A stretch of 52,500 bases of DNA. Source: Glandiceps talaboti (taxonomy: Eukaryota; Hemichordata; Enteropneusta; Spengelidae). Positions 24,755-37,025 of this stretch are shown piece by piece. The translations under genes and the position numbers were made by a program. The stretch spans positions 3,564,998-3,617,497 of the forward strand of contig NC_135570.1 in assembly GCF_964340395.1 (NCBI RefSeq), written 5' to 3'. Numbering within the stretch: the first letter of the stretch is position 1; each line of letters begins with the position of its first letter. Below the pieces are notes generated by a model. It saw nothing but the letters and a program-made list of their open reading frames with translations, ran no database searches and was not told the DNA's origin.

Positions 24755-25950
24755 TCATTTGTTATTGTGATTGACTTTAAAGCATCTGTTCAGGGTTCGG
24801 TGTATTTTTTGTCCTCCTTCCAAAAGTTTTTTGGTTGATAAACTGAAGCAAACTGATAATACAACAAGACCTAGAAATACATATAGCATTTGACCTATAG
24901 CAGTTGCTTTACGTTTATCTGTATTGAAGTCATAACCGAAATCCATATCTCCAAATCCAATAGTAGTGACCGTAATGAAACAGAAGTAGACAGCATCAAA
25001 GTATGACCAGCCGTCGTTACTTTGGAATACTTTGGCCCCTCCGATGAAATAGAGAAGTAAAATTAGTCCCATAATAGACACTGGTACTTCCGTACTCTCA
25101 TGCTCATCCCGGTGGTCTTCAGTTTTATCAATTTCTGTTTGGATACCAATGCTGTTTTCTCCTTTGGTGTAAAACTGAATTATCTCACATGATTGTTGAT
25201 GAGGCTGTGCTATTCCTGCATATTTTTTATTTGTTGAGGTATTGAATTTTTCAGATTCCCATGCGCCATTATCTTCATCCCTTTGACGTTTATCATTACA
25301 AACCTTTTTATAGCAAGAGGGCAGTCGCAAATCCACAGTGGCATTATGGAACAAACCGCCAACAACGTCTGGAGAGAGTTTTGGATGGATAGCTAGGTCC
25401 AACCAGTTTAAAGACCGAGATTGTGTCCACGTGTCTTTGCTATGTGTATCGAGGGCCTCGCCGATGAACATAGGGTCTTTTTGTCCTTTCTCACACATTG
25501 TATCGCATTTGTGACTTTCCACAGCTTCATCTTGCTTCCCTTTGATAAAATCTAAATCTCTCCGAAGGGGTTCAAATTTGTCTCTATTACTGAACTCGGT
25601 ACTGCTGTTGACGTCATTCACGTAGCCATGGTTATCAATCCCCTCTTCGCCAGCTTCATTTTCATAACACGATCGGTCAAGACTACTCATACCAATTTCC
25701 AAATTTGAAACGTCCAGTTCAAACATGTTATTATGAACTTCACCATGTCGGTAAATATATGGCTGCTTGTCACAGTTTTTATTTGTGGAGCATCTGAGAC
25801 ATTTCAGCTTTCCAAGTGCGATGCGCAATAACATGGCGATTACGTCTCCGGTGTACGAGAAGAACAACAAGGTCAAAGGTATTCCAAATAATGCAAAGAT
25901 CATGCACACAACTCTTCCAAGTGACGTCACTGGAGCCAAGTACCCATCAC
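24755..25950 (-). CDS. K2P channel exon 2: filter 1 end, M2, long loop, M3, P2, M4
   Basis: The exon begins after ATAG at 25951-25954 and reads [13 protein letters not shown], so the first filter is TTVG-D-G where T/V-G-Y/F-G is expected. M2 ([20 protein letters not shown]) is standard. Between M2 and M3 lies an unusually long hydrophilic loop of about 245 aa, rich in D, E, K and S. M3 ([20 protein letters not shown]), P2 ([13 protein letters not shown], a normal filter) and M4 ([19 protein letters not shown]) follow. The long M2-M3 loop resembles some invertebrate TWK channels more than vertebrate TREK or TASK (impression). Confidence 0.93.
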
Positions 25951-27071
25951 CTATAAGTATAACCGACAATTATTAAAGAGTCAGATTTAAATTGAATGCC
26001 TTCCGTAAAGGAATGTAAAATTCCTAGCTATAGCTATATACATGATTTAGACCCTTTATTGGCAAATAGTTATACCAAACTATAAGATATTGCTAAATTA
26101 CCGAAAATCATTAATTATGCAAATGAATAATCTAGGTCATCAGCGTGTGGAATTTGAAGCTTGTATTCTCAAATCATTAAATAACGAATGACTAACAACA
26201 GTAAAAACTACACCAGTAAACTAATGTTGTGCCAAATTATATAAAATTTGATTCCACAAGGTCAAACCTAAAGTAGAAAACATGTAGTATTGTGTTAGAA
26301 AGTGATAGATTATGACTAATGAGGGCTGTCTATCAATGACTTTTCGAAATTGCCTATACGAGTAAAGAGCCACTGGAGATAAGATTAACTATTTTACCGC
26401 CTTTTTCATCCACCAGTATGATAGCAATTTTTAAAGAGCAATTAGACAGTAAATTTGTTTTTGTCTAGTAGGAGTACAGCAAATCTTTCACTGTTCCGTA
26501 TTTCAAACATACTTTCGTAATCAGTGCTCATACTTATTAGCATATCTACGGCATTATCAGCAAAATATAGCCGGGGTTTAATTTGCACTGGAATTGCTTT
26601 AAATAATCCCGTAGGCTTTACATATGTTCAAGAAATCGACGGGATTGTTACGTCTAGTCTACATACAACAAATAGGACGTCGATTATCGTAAATGTCGAT
26701 TGTCGAATTATGATTGGATAATTATTGTAAGGTTACCGTACACCAATACACCTAAAGTTAAGTCATTTATCAAAAACCAAACCGTTTTATACAACTACTC
26801 TACGGCTTGATGTGATTACAATTGTTAAACGCTAAACAACTCCCTATTTATAACTGTACATAATTCGTAGAGTTCGAATCCGTCGAGTTATATATCATTG
26901 AACCATTTCGCAGCCTCATAGAGGCAACAAAAGATGACATGTGGTTCTTTCGATTCCTGGACCTATCGATTGTACTCGTATTTCGGTTAACTCTAAACAA
27001 ATATATTGTCAAGGAATATCAAATTGCTCAATTCACAGGTGCACCCGAAGAAGCTTGACTTTGTTGTAGTT

Positions 27072-27115
<44 letters not shown>

Positions 27116-30100
27116 TGTTGTGTATGTGTGTGTTTATGTATGTATGTATGTATGTATGTATGTATGTATGTATGTATGTATGTATGTAGAAAGAAATGCA
27201 TTTGGACTTGTAAGTAAGTCCGTATAAATAGATGTAAAATTCTTTTTCAAGGTATTTATCGGCAAGCTTCAGACATATTAAGTAAACACCTGAATATATC
27301 TGAATGTTATGGAACAGAACGACAACCGCTCGTGATTAACGGTTATACGTGTGGGAAGTTTTAATATTCGCACGCACCAAATTGAACCCAATAGAACACA
27401 CCTGAAATTAAAAAACAAAACTGATTAGACTGGAAATGACGAGAATAATCTATTAATTCCAAGGGGTTCCAGTGTTCCGAGACGGAATTAATGATTTCTT
27501 CTTCCTTCAACCTCAATACTTTCTCATCACCATAAACCTTACATATTCCTGAAATAGACATATCTGATACACTGTAATCGTTGGTAATAAAATGCATAAA
27601 TACGGAATAGTTACGATTCTTTTGTCTGGTCAGACGGAGATGTTCCACGAAAGGATCACTAAGACGACATACAGTCGAACCTACATATAAAAAACCACGT
27701 TTCTGGCATGTAATACAATACACTACATTAGTACTAATATAAGTAAATCTACTCGTAACAGCCACACTCTTCTTAGGGCCAAAAACGTGATAGTATTAAT
27801 AATGAAACAACATGTACCACATCGAGTACGATCGCATTGAAATGAACCAGCATTAACTTCCAATCCATGTTGTTCTGTATGGACCACCATATCTCTAAGA
27901 CTGGTATCACGACGCCAAGCTGTTAAAGGTACTTCAGGAAATAATGAATTGGTAACCCTATTAGAACGTAAGATATTAAAATGCTTGTATATAATGTTCT
28001 CAACTCTAGTGGAAAAGGGAGGGTATGTTAGAGCTAATATGGGACGATCGTTGTTACTCTTCTGATCATGTGATTTGATACAAGCTTCCCTAGACAAAGA
28101 TGACACCTTAAGTAAAGCCGCATTCGTAACCGACATTGGATAACCACGTTGATGGAAGTACGTGCAAAATTCAGCAGACCTTTTTCTGAAATACAAATCA
28201 CTACTACAAATACGACGTAAACGATGTAATTGTGAATAGGGAATGGAATCTTTACACTTTAATCTTTATTAGGATGTGATGAACCATACTGCAAATATGA
28301 ATGTGAATCAGTAGGTTTAGTATAAATAGATGTAGCTATATCATCACTCTCAATCCTAAGGGAGATGTCAAGGAAATTGATAGTTCAGAAATATCATAAA
28401 TATACTGAATAGCAGGATTAAAATTACATATGTAGTTAATAAATTGCATAAGGTCCTCAAGTTTCAGTGAAGCTGCACAATATGTATGTATATATACTAT
28501 AATATGCATGCATGCATGCATGTTATGTATGTATGTATGTATGTATGTATGTATGTATGTATGTATGCATGTATGTATGTATGCATGTATGTATGTATGT
28601 ATGCATGCATGCATGCATGCATGCATGTATGTATGTATGTATGTATGTATGTATGTATGTACCTACGTACGTACGTACGTACGTACGTACGTATGTATGT
28701 ATGTATGTGTGTGTGCGTGCGCGTGCGTGCGTGTAGGTAGGTAGGTAGGTAGGTAGGTAGGTAGGTAGGTTGGTAGGTAGGTAGGTAGGTAGGTAGGTAG
28801 GTAGGTAGGTAGGTAGGTAGGTAGGTTGGTAGGTTGGTAGGTAGGTAGGTAGGTAGGTAGGTAGGTAGGTAGGTAGGTAGGTAGGTAGGTAGGTAGGTAG
28901 GTAGGTAGGTAGGTTGGTAGGTTGGTAGGTAGGTTGGTAGGTAGGTAGGTAGGTAGGTAGGTAGGTAGGTAGGTAGGTAGGTTGGTAGGTAGGTTGGTAG
29001 GTAGGTAGGTAGGTAGGTAGGTAGGTAGGTAGGTTGGTAGGTAGGTAGGTTGGTAGGTAGGTAGGTAGGTAGGTTGGTAGGTAGGTAGGTAGGTAGGTTG
29101 GTAGGTAGGTAGGTAGGTAGGTAGGTAGGTAGGTAGGTAGGTAGGTAGGTAGGTAGGTAGGTAGGTAGGTAGGTAGGTAGGTAGGTTGGTAGGTAGGTAG
29201 GTAGGTAGGTAGGTAGGTAGGTAGGTAGGTAGGTAGGTAGGTAGGTAGGTAGGTAGGTAGGTAGGTAGGTAGGTAGGTAGGTAGGTAGGTAGGTAGGTAG
29301 GTAGGTAGGTAGGTAGGTTGGTAGGTAGGTAGGTAGGTAGGTAGGTAGGTTGGTTGGTTGGTAGGTTGGTAGGTAGGTAGGTTGGTTGGTTGGTAGGTAG
29401 GTAGGTAGGTAGGTAGGTAGGTAGGTAGGTAGGTAGGTAGGTAGGTAGGTTGGTTGGTTGGTAGGTTGGTAGGTAGGTAGGTTGGTTGGTTGGTAGGTAG
29501 GTAGGTAGGTAGGTAGGTAGGTAGGTAGGTAGGTTGGTTGGTTGGTAGGTTGGTAGGTAGGTAGGTAGGTAGGTAGGTAGGTAGGTAGGTAGGTTGGTAG
29601 GTAGGTAGGTAGGTAGGTAGGTAGGTAGGTAGGTAGGTAGGTAGGTAGGTTGGTAGGTAGGTAGGTAGGTAGGTAGGTAGGTAGGTAGGTAGGTAGGTAG
29701 GTAGGTAGGTAGGTAGGTAGGTAGGTAGGTAGGTAGGTAGGTAGGTTGGTAGGTAGGTTGGTAGGTAGGTTGGTAGGTAGGTGGGTAGGTAGGTGGGTAG
29801 GTAGGTGGGTAGGTAGGTAGGTAGGTAGGTAGGTAGGTAGGTAGGTAGGTAGGTAGGTAGGTAGGTAGGTAGGTAGGTAGGTAGGTAGGTTGGTAGGTAG
29901 GTAGGTAGGTAGGTAGGTAGGTAGGTAGGTAGGTTGGTAGGTAGGTAGGTAGGTAGGTAGGTAGGTAGGTAGGTAGGTAGGTAGGTAGGTAGGTAGGTAG
30001 GTAGGTAGGTAGGTAGGTAGGTAGGTAGGTAGGTAGGTAGGTAGGTAGGTAGGTAGGTTGGTAGGTAGGTAGGTAGGTAGGTAGGTAGGTAGGTAGGTAG

Positions 30101-33100
30101 GTAGGTAGGTAGGTAGGTAGGTAGGTAGGTAGGTAGGTAGGTAGGTAGGTAGGTAGGTAGGTAGGTAGGTAGGTAGGTAGGTAGGTTGGTAGGTAGGTAG
30201 GTAGGTAGGTAGGTAGGTAGGTAGGTAATTGAAATGACCATCAGAAGAAGGAAAATAATGATATCCTTGAACAACCGGAAAAAAGCAATTTTTGTGAAGG
30301 TCATGGCAATAATCAATGTCCATGGACTAGACATAAATGTAAATTAAGATAAATTTGAGGTGGGCGTTACATGATAACAACAAATACATAAAAACCAGAA
30401 AGGGGAATTAAAGTGTGGTTGGAATTATCATAAATTCATAAAGTAAATATAGGAAAGAAAATTTTATATATTAATTACACGGCGTGCATTTCCTAAAAAG
30501 AGAGATGAAATCGATTTTTAGCAGTCGACACTCCCCTAATATCCCTGGACTCTGTGGTACATATTGAACCATAGGTCTTTGATTAGTCAGATTTATTTTG
30601 CGAACACATTTTTAGCCAACTTAAGACCACATTTACCATAACACCGAGAGTGAAACCATTTCTGATAACAGTCTCATTTGTATTCACAAGAAGTTGAATA
30701 TGAACATATTTGAATAAAACACAAGTCAGACTTTTCATAAACAATTTGATATCAAGCAAACCAGTGGGGATCTATTTGACTTCCTTCGTTCATTGATTGA
30801 CTAAATCAACGTCACAATTTTATCTCATTTTCTAAAATAAACATTTTACAAGAAGGAAATTTCTTTAAGTAATCATAGTTACCGCGATAAGACTGAGACT
30901 CTGACGCCTAACACTAGACTGGTACAGTAGTAATTTTTATTTATTTATTTGTGATTTTGTTATCGGTTTGCAAATAAACAATGAAATCTCGCATGACTGC
31001 GTAATATCGTTGTGATCAGAATATCTACTCATTGTTCTGATTAAAACGATGTTACAAAATCATGCGAGATTTTGAAGTCACGCGAGATTTGTCTTTGTAT
31101 TCGCAAACCAATACAAAATATCACAAGTAAATCGATCGATCAATCAATCAATCAATCAATCAACCAATCAATCAATCAAATTAAAATCACGACTTTACCA
31201 GTATAGCGTAGTCCTTGCTGTATAATTACCAAGCCTGTACTCGTCAATGTAATGCCATACATTTACCTTGGAAGAGACATATTTTCAAACCCAAAGGGAT
31301 GAAAACATACAATTGTATGGAAGTGCAAATCACACGATATTGAATAATTTAGAGTTACTGATTTATTGATATCTAAGCTGTTAAATATCCCCAGGTCTTA
31401 CACTGAGATTGAACACTTTAGCGCCACCTGATGGCATACGTCACTTAATGTATTCCTTCTTTTGATATAGCACATTTCTTATCATTACCTGTCAGTTATG
31501 ACATCTACACACAAAGGTAAATAGACTTATACTGGTCTCCCGTTGGTTTCATTTATACTTCATAGGAAAAATATATATGAATATCATGTATTTTTTCATC
31601 AAATCAATTACAATATTACACTACTAATGATTTGGACAATGAAATCTAACGATGATCCACATGTTCAATAGAAGTCGTGATGTATTCAATTAGAATTTTT
31701 ATAACACGCTGAATAAAATTAAAAACCCTAAATACGATACACCCCCACTCCCAATGCTTTACCTCTGCGAGACTAACAAAAAAAATAGCTTTCAATTTCT
31801 TAATTTTTGAATCAGAAGGTAAAACGTCAGGATTAAAGACGAAAATACTAACAGAAAAGTCATATCTGGTGATAATAAATGGCTAAATATATGAAGCGAG
31901 TATCTGTGACTTTTTTGTTCTTGAACTACCGTACATTGTCAAATGGTTGGTTTTACACAACAAATGGTCACACTTAAATATCACTAATGTGTTTGCAATA
32001 TATGCAAGAAATAATAGATTTCATAATGGACCCCGGAGGTTAAAAGTTGGGTATTGAGATAAAACTTTAACCTGATATTATGGGATATCCAATTGAATGG
32101 AGTATCTATGTACTAGAGATTTTTAGTCATGCAGTAAATCTTGATTTACTGAGCTATTAAAAATATGACCGCTATTAGTAAAAACTTGTATGAGCACCAA
32201 TAGTAATCCTTATAGTTCTGTGTATAGTTCTCTTGAAGAAATTAGCGATGTATACAGGTTGGAGGTTATAGAGCTGTATAGATTCCTAAAGATTTGAAGA
32301 ATGAACCCTAATGTTGGCACCACTTTAATGACATGAACAGACAGCGTCCAAATCAGTAAGTGCTAACGACAAACACATTACCGTTATTAACGGAGAAAGC
32401 AAAAATTCACTTCAAGAAGTTAATATCCGCTTCCGTCTTTAAGTGTCATTTTCTCGAGGATAAATGTTTCCTTGTTCTCATATCTATGGAAAACATAGGT
32501 AGATTGGATGGTGAGGATTTTTTTTATATTCAGATCTGACCCCTCCCCTTTATTACTAGTAAGACATCATGTAATAGACTTAACCTTGATCTGTACTCTA
32601 TGAACTATATTGAAATACAACAGAGTGTAAACAACGAGTATTCGTATACTGGCAAAGACCTTACATTGCTGGCTTGTATGTCTACCTTGCAACGAAAGTC
32701 CTATCCTATTAATTAATATACGTACATATGATGAAAACGTGTACGACATAGTGTGACGTCATAGGAGAACATGTTCGTAGAGTCTTGATTGATGACTTTC
32801 TGACAATTATCATAAAGTTTGGCTTCGCTCTCTTATCACAATCTTGTAAATGTCTTATTGTTTGTAACTATGACAACATCCTTAAATGGCGATTTGACCG
32901 CAATGCGGTGAACGGTGTCTCTAAATGAAACAGTCAGTTATTTGAATGAAATCCATGTATAATGGCAGCCATTTTATTTAAAAGACTTTACTGTGTATAA
33001 AGAAATGTATTTTATGCCAATCGACACTACGCACACATACACATACATGCATTATGCATATCACAGTATGTACGTACACATACATACCTACATTCATTCA

Positions 33101-33153
33101 TAGATGCTTGCATGCATACATACATACATACATACATACATACATACATACAT

Positions 33154-33204
<51 letters not shown>

Positions 33205-34983
33205 CATACATACATACACACACACATACATACATACATACATACATACATACACACATACACACATACACACATACACACATACACACATACATACATA
33301 CATACATACATACATACACACATACACACATACATACATACATACATACATACATACATACATACATACATACATACATACATACATACACACATACACA
33401 CATACATACATACATACATACATACATACATACATACATACATACATACATACATACATACATACATACATACATACATACATACGATTTAACAAGAATG
33501 CTGTCACAAATAAGTTTGATTATATTGACATGATTACATAATTTCTTTCATTAGCTGTTCCTCCTCCTAGACTTCACTATTCTATCCCTCGATTTCGGAA
33601 GGGAAAATTTGGTTGTCGTCAACCATTGTAGGAGTGCAACTTATATAAATTACTCATTGTTTTGGCGGGAAAATTAGTAGTCGTCACATATTGCAGAGGT
33701 GAAGCATATATTATTCATTCTATCGATGTGTATGTATGTGGTATGTATGTAGAGGTGCAATCTATCATTTATTCCTTGGTTTTGGTACAGAGTTTGTAGT
33801 TTTGGAGGGTAAAATTTGACAGTCGTCACCCATTGTAGAGGTGCAACATATAACATATCTTGGTTTTATTCTAATTATTTTGGCGGGGAAAGTGTTCCGT
33901 ACTAATTAGGCAAATGTGAACGATTTATCACTGCAGTTAATTTAATGTCCTGTGAGAAGGTTGATATTAAGAAGCAGGTGTGTGAAATACCACGTGATTG
34001 TCATGTAAACGTTTAAAATAATTGCCTAGCCCGAGTGATGTCAAGCATTTGAGTATGTCGGCAAAATTGAACGAAATTGTTGTTTCCATGTGTTATTGGT
34101 TTGCCCAGGGGAATATATAAATGGATAGATTGAACACACAAAGTCTAACTCTTCCGATGCACGCATTGAATACATGGAATTTTTGTAATCAAATTAAGGC
34201 GTATTCATCACTTTAACTTGTCAGTATAGAGGTAGTAGAATCTAATTGAATTTAATTAGATGGGTTGTTTCGTGAGTAGGATGGATTGCTGATTTTTCTA
34301 ATGTCAATCCGAGTCTGTAAAAGACAAGATACCTTGAAAATACAACATTGCATTAGAAAAGAGAACACATTCAAGTTCTTTTTTAAAAAACCCACAAAAC
34401 TAACACCTACAGGGATGCTCCAGCCAAAACGTTAAGTTGTCATATCACATTTCAAAAACAGATGTATTTAGATTTTTGCCCCTACATACATTATTTGTTG
34501 GAATGCAAAATTCTCAGCTTTAGCTATCATACATGATACACCCCTTAATTGACAAATCACTAATTCCAAGCTATTATATTACACTTCAAATTACTCCATA
34601 CATCAACCATAAAAAACACAGGTGTTCCATAAAGTTGATTGACGTAACTTAGTTTTATTTTTGATTTGCATAATTACTCCTTTTCGGTAATTGGGCAATA
34701 TCTTAGTATGCAAGCTTCAATTTTGATAATATCCTGACTTGGTCATGATTTAGAATGTGTTGTTTCTTGGGGTTGCTATAGTTTTGGAACCCTGTCTAAT
34801 ATCAAAATATTGTTACAATTATCCATAAACATGGGTGATAGTTCAGATTTGATTTTTAAACATTCTAAGGAAAAACTATATTTTAAGCTTTACCATGAGA
34901 AATGTATACTCCCTGAAAGCATGAATGATACTTCGACCATGGAAAATGATATATGTTGTTGTTGTTGTTGTTGTTGCTGATGA

Positions 34984-35055
<72 letters not shown>

Positions 35056-35473
35056 CAGCGACGGTGGCGGCGTTATTTGTTTCGTTCTCCCAACATCTGC
35101 TCGACCATGTATTTACTACTCAGACATTTCGTTTACAATATCACTGTGTACAGCGTACATAATAGCTTAAAAGAAGTGAATGTTAGAATGTTCAAAGGTC
35201 TTCCGTTTTATCAACTCAAGGAACTCGTACTGAGAGGTACTTATAAATAAACGCGAGGGGATTTGAGATCTGAGACAAAATTAATCACATATGACACAAA
35301 TGAAGTATCTAATATTATATGTATTTTCATTTTTGAGAATTATCATTAGATCTACTTAGTAGACAGACATGAAACATTTTTGTCATTTCTTTGATTTCGT
35401 GGCCTGGGTTCTCAGTTTTTCAGGGAAAAATAATGAACAACTGTTTACACATGAATTCTATCGGTTATTGTCG

Positions 35474-35505
<32 letters not shown>

Positions 35506-36128
35506 GACAAAGTAAAGCGGGGATCACATCGTTCGCATTCATTTAATGACTGGCACGCTTTGTGTTTCTATCATAAAAAAAAAATTAGGAAACGGATGTT
35601 TTATTTCCTTGGATGTCATTCTATAACCTTTTGCAATGAAGTACTATTCAATATAATAAAGCAGGAATATTCAGCATAGGGAAATTCGAACATAGGATTG
35701 ATTTTCTAGACGTTTACTTTCTACGTAGTAGCAGGCAATGTTAACTTACCTACGGTTGTGACAACAGACACACAAAAAAGACAGGTTGATGTCCAAGTCC
35801 ATAAATCTGGTCCAGTCGGTCCCTTCATTGCTTCGACGAATCGAAGATGATATTCATCTAAAATCTGTGACGCTAAAGTCGTGAAATTACTTTCACTTCC
35901 TTCACACAAATTCCCGATTACTTTCGTCAGGTTTTGTTTCAGTTCGTGAAGGTTCTTGTAAGCTTCATTCGGTTTGCCATTTACACCTTCAATTTGCTTA
36001 AAAACACACATACCAACAACGAGATATATCATTAGTGTCAGAGTCACAATAAAAGACGTCCAGAGCTTACGGAGAAACGCGGAGCGACGCGAGCTGCTGT
36101 GGAGATGTTGATGCTTCCCTCCGGTCAT
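24755..36128 (-). CDS. two-pore-domain (K2P) potassium channel, two coding exons
   Basis: Coding exons 36128-35750 (379 nt) and 25950-24755 (1196 nt, TGA stop) join in phase 1 to give about 524 aa. The order is M1, extracellular cap, pore loop P1, M2, a cytoplasmic loop of about 245 aa, M3, pore loop P2, M4 and a short C-terminus, the full K2P plan. K2P channels form dimers that carry background potassium current at the plasma membrane. The intron sits inside the P1 filter glycine codon, a position known to be conserved in this family. The 9.8 kb intron is packed with repeats and a dead Penelope-like element. P1 reads TTVGDG, so conduction may be altered (see findings). Confidence 0.92.
26000..26170. 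repeat. dispersed repeat, copy 1 (K2P intron)
   Basis: GGAATGTAAAATTCCTAGCTATAGCTATATACATGA followed by ATATTGCTAAATTACCGAAAATC and ATTATGCAAATGAATAA resembles sequence at 34497-34730, where the second block appears inverted. Both copies lie in the same intron. Confidence 0.5.
27066..27187. repeat. GTA then ATGT microsatellites at the Penelope 3' end
   Basis: About 16 GTA units (27066-27115) followed by GTAT units (27136-27187). The Penelope-like 3' tail begins immediately after. Confidence 0.95.
27188..28475 (-). pseudogene. Penelope-like element, 5'-truncated, RT end plus GIY-YIG endonuclease
   Basis: Read on the minus strand, fragments in several frames give the conserved end of a Penelope-like reverse transcriptase: [32 protein letters not shown], then [20 protein letters not shown] and FHQRGYP. 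These are followed by [31 protein letters not shown] and [18 protein letters not shown] endonuclease closes the protein ([21 protein letters not shown], then FVEHL). At least three frameshifts and a stop separate these blocks, and the catalytic RT motifs are absent. The copy is dead. Its 5' edge abuts a compound ATGT/TAGG array and its 3' tail runs into an ATGT/GTA microsatellite (27066-27187). It lies within the K2P intron. Confidence 0.85.
28505..28735. repeat. compound ATGT/ATGC/ACGT microsatellite
   Basis: GTAT and GCAT units are followed by pure ACGT units (28664-28690) and GT/GC mixtures. It lies between the 5' edge of the Penelope relic and the GGTA array. Confidence 0.95.
28733..30226. 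repeat. TAGG (GGTA) tetranucleotide array of about 1.5 kb
   Basis: About 370 units of TAGG with scattered TTGG variants, plus three TGGG variants around 29780-29810. The array is open in several frames and yields spurious PTYL repeat proteins of about 600 aa. TTGG variants cluster at 29340-29560 in a higher-order pattern. Confidence 0.97.
30918..31206. repeat. imperfect foldback element in the K2P intron
   Basis: GTGATTTTGTTATCGGTTTGC and AAATCTCGCATGACTGCGTAA on the left return inverted as the reverse complements of TTGTATTGGTTTGCGAATA and AAATCTCGCATGATTTTGTAA on the right. The arms are about 120 bp and clearly diverged. The right arm contains an AATC microsatellite (31137-31180). No coding capacity. 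Confidence 0.65.
31210..33060. other. K2P intron sequence without recognisable features
   Basis: AT-rich. No coding pattern was found on either strand. Confidence 0.5.
33061..33485. repeat. compound CATA/CA/CACG microsatellite, about 425 bp
   Basis: TACA units with an internal CACG block (33150-33190) and CACATACA alternations. Present in the K2P intron. Confidence 0.95.
33585..33900. repeat. degenerate minisatellite, unit about 75-100 nt, 3-4 copies
   Basis: GGGAAAATTTGGTTGTCGTCA, GGGAAAATTAGTAGTCGTCAC and GGTAAAATTTGACAGTCGTCAC are each followed by CATTGTAG-type and AGGTGCAAC/ATATA blocks. A partial unit lies at 33750-33780. Confidence 0.6.
34497..34730. repeat. dispersed repeat, copy 2 (K2P intron), foldback arrangement
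   Basis: GGAATGCAAAATTCTCAGCTTTAGCTATCATACATGA matches copy 1 directly. TTTGCATAATTACTCCTTTTCGGTAATTGGGCAATATC matches it in inverted orientation, about 150 nt later. Confidence 0.5.
34957..35056. repeat. TTG/TTA trinucleotide repeats
   Basis: TTG units (34957-35028, interrupted once) and then TTA units. A TTG run also lies at 36978-37024 and a TTGA run at 35478-35505. Confidence 0.9.
35750..36128 (-). CDS. K2P channel exon 1: M1, cap, pore helix 1
   Basis: The first in-frame ATG is at 36128, with an in-frame TAG a few codons upstream, so translation cannot start further out. A basic N-terminus ([11 protein letters not shown]) leads into M1 ([21 protein letters not shown], residues about 22-42). 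The extracellular cap follows with glycosylation sequons NLT and NFT, then pore helix [20 protein letters not shown]. The donor GTAAGT follows the first base of the filter glycine codon. The cap carries a cysteine (NLCEGS) that could make the usual inter-subunit disulfide (inference). Confidence 0.92.
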
Positions 36129-36159
36129 AGTTTTTATAGAATCTATCAACTACACCATG

Positions 36160-36979
36160 TAGACAATGGATAATGTATATCCTCAATACTCAACCTTCTC
36201 CTTTGAAGTAAATGTTCCAGCTCGCAACCTTACTTGTATCTTCAACTTGCGATATCCCTCTACATGACGTGCACAATCTGTTGTCAGAGGTCGTTACCAT
36301 AGCAACGATTTCAAGCTAAGTGATGAAACACTAAAGAGATTTATATAAAATGCTGCAGAGATGACACGTGACAATAATGGGTATCAGATACTGTGAACGA
36401 GACGTGTCTAGTAGAATGGAAGCCGGTTGAGATGAGATGAGACAAATCAGTGTCTGGTTCGACAACAATCTAAGTCCTAAAATCGGAATTCAAAACAATC
36501 TTGTGAACACTCCTGCATCTTATTGTCTGGCACAACAAAAATTAAAGAACAAATAGTTATATTTTAATTATTTGTCATGCATGAAAAAAATATTGGTTGC
36601 CGCAATACAATGTATACGATTTTGCCATGATCTGTTAAGAAAATGTCTAACATATGTAACAACATTGGTAAGATTTTGTCCTGCAAAATGATAAAAAGAA
36701 GCATTTCAGTAAGATTTTTTTGAGCCGGACGTCGTTTTGTTTCAAGTAAACTTACTTCCGTTGTAGCACTTTATACAAATAAAAGTATGTTTTGATTTGA
36801 TTTGATTACTGACAAGGAAAAGACTTGTATTTCAACTCATATTTAGTTCCTAAGTTTACATTGATGGAAATTTTGTACAGGGTTATATATTTCTCTACCA
36901 CAGATATTGAACTTGTATAGTTGAGTCTGTATCCTCTATTTAGTGTTATTCTTTTCATTTTGAATACATTTTAGCGGTT

Positions 36980-37025
<46 letters not shown>

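Noticed and set aside
28733-30226. Interstitial telomere
   Set aside because: The unit is TAGG with TTGG variants. No TTAGGG run is present.
28497-30334. Open frames of about 600 aa made of PTYL repeats
   Set aside because: They are translations of the TAGG tetranucleotide array, open in several frames at once, with no start context or domain.
33027-33541. Open frames rich in YIHT or MYVC repeats (also at 813-1205, 1348-1764, 16592-17003 and 48118-48450)
   Set aside because: Each is a CATA/GTAT or CAGA microsatellite read in frame, mirrored on both strands.
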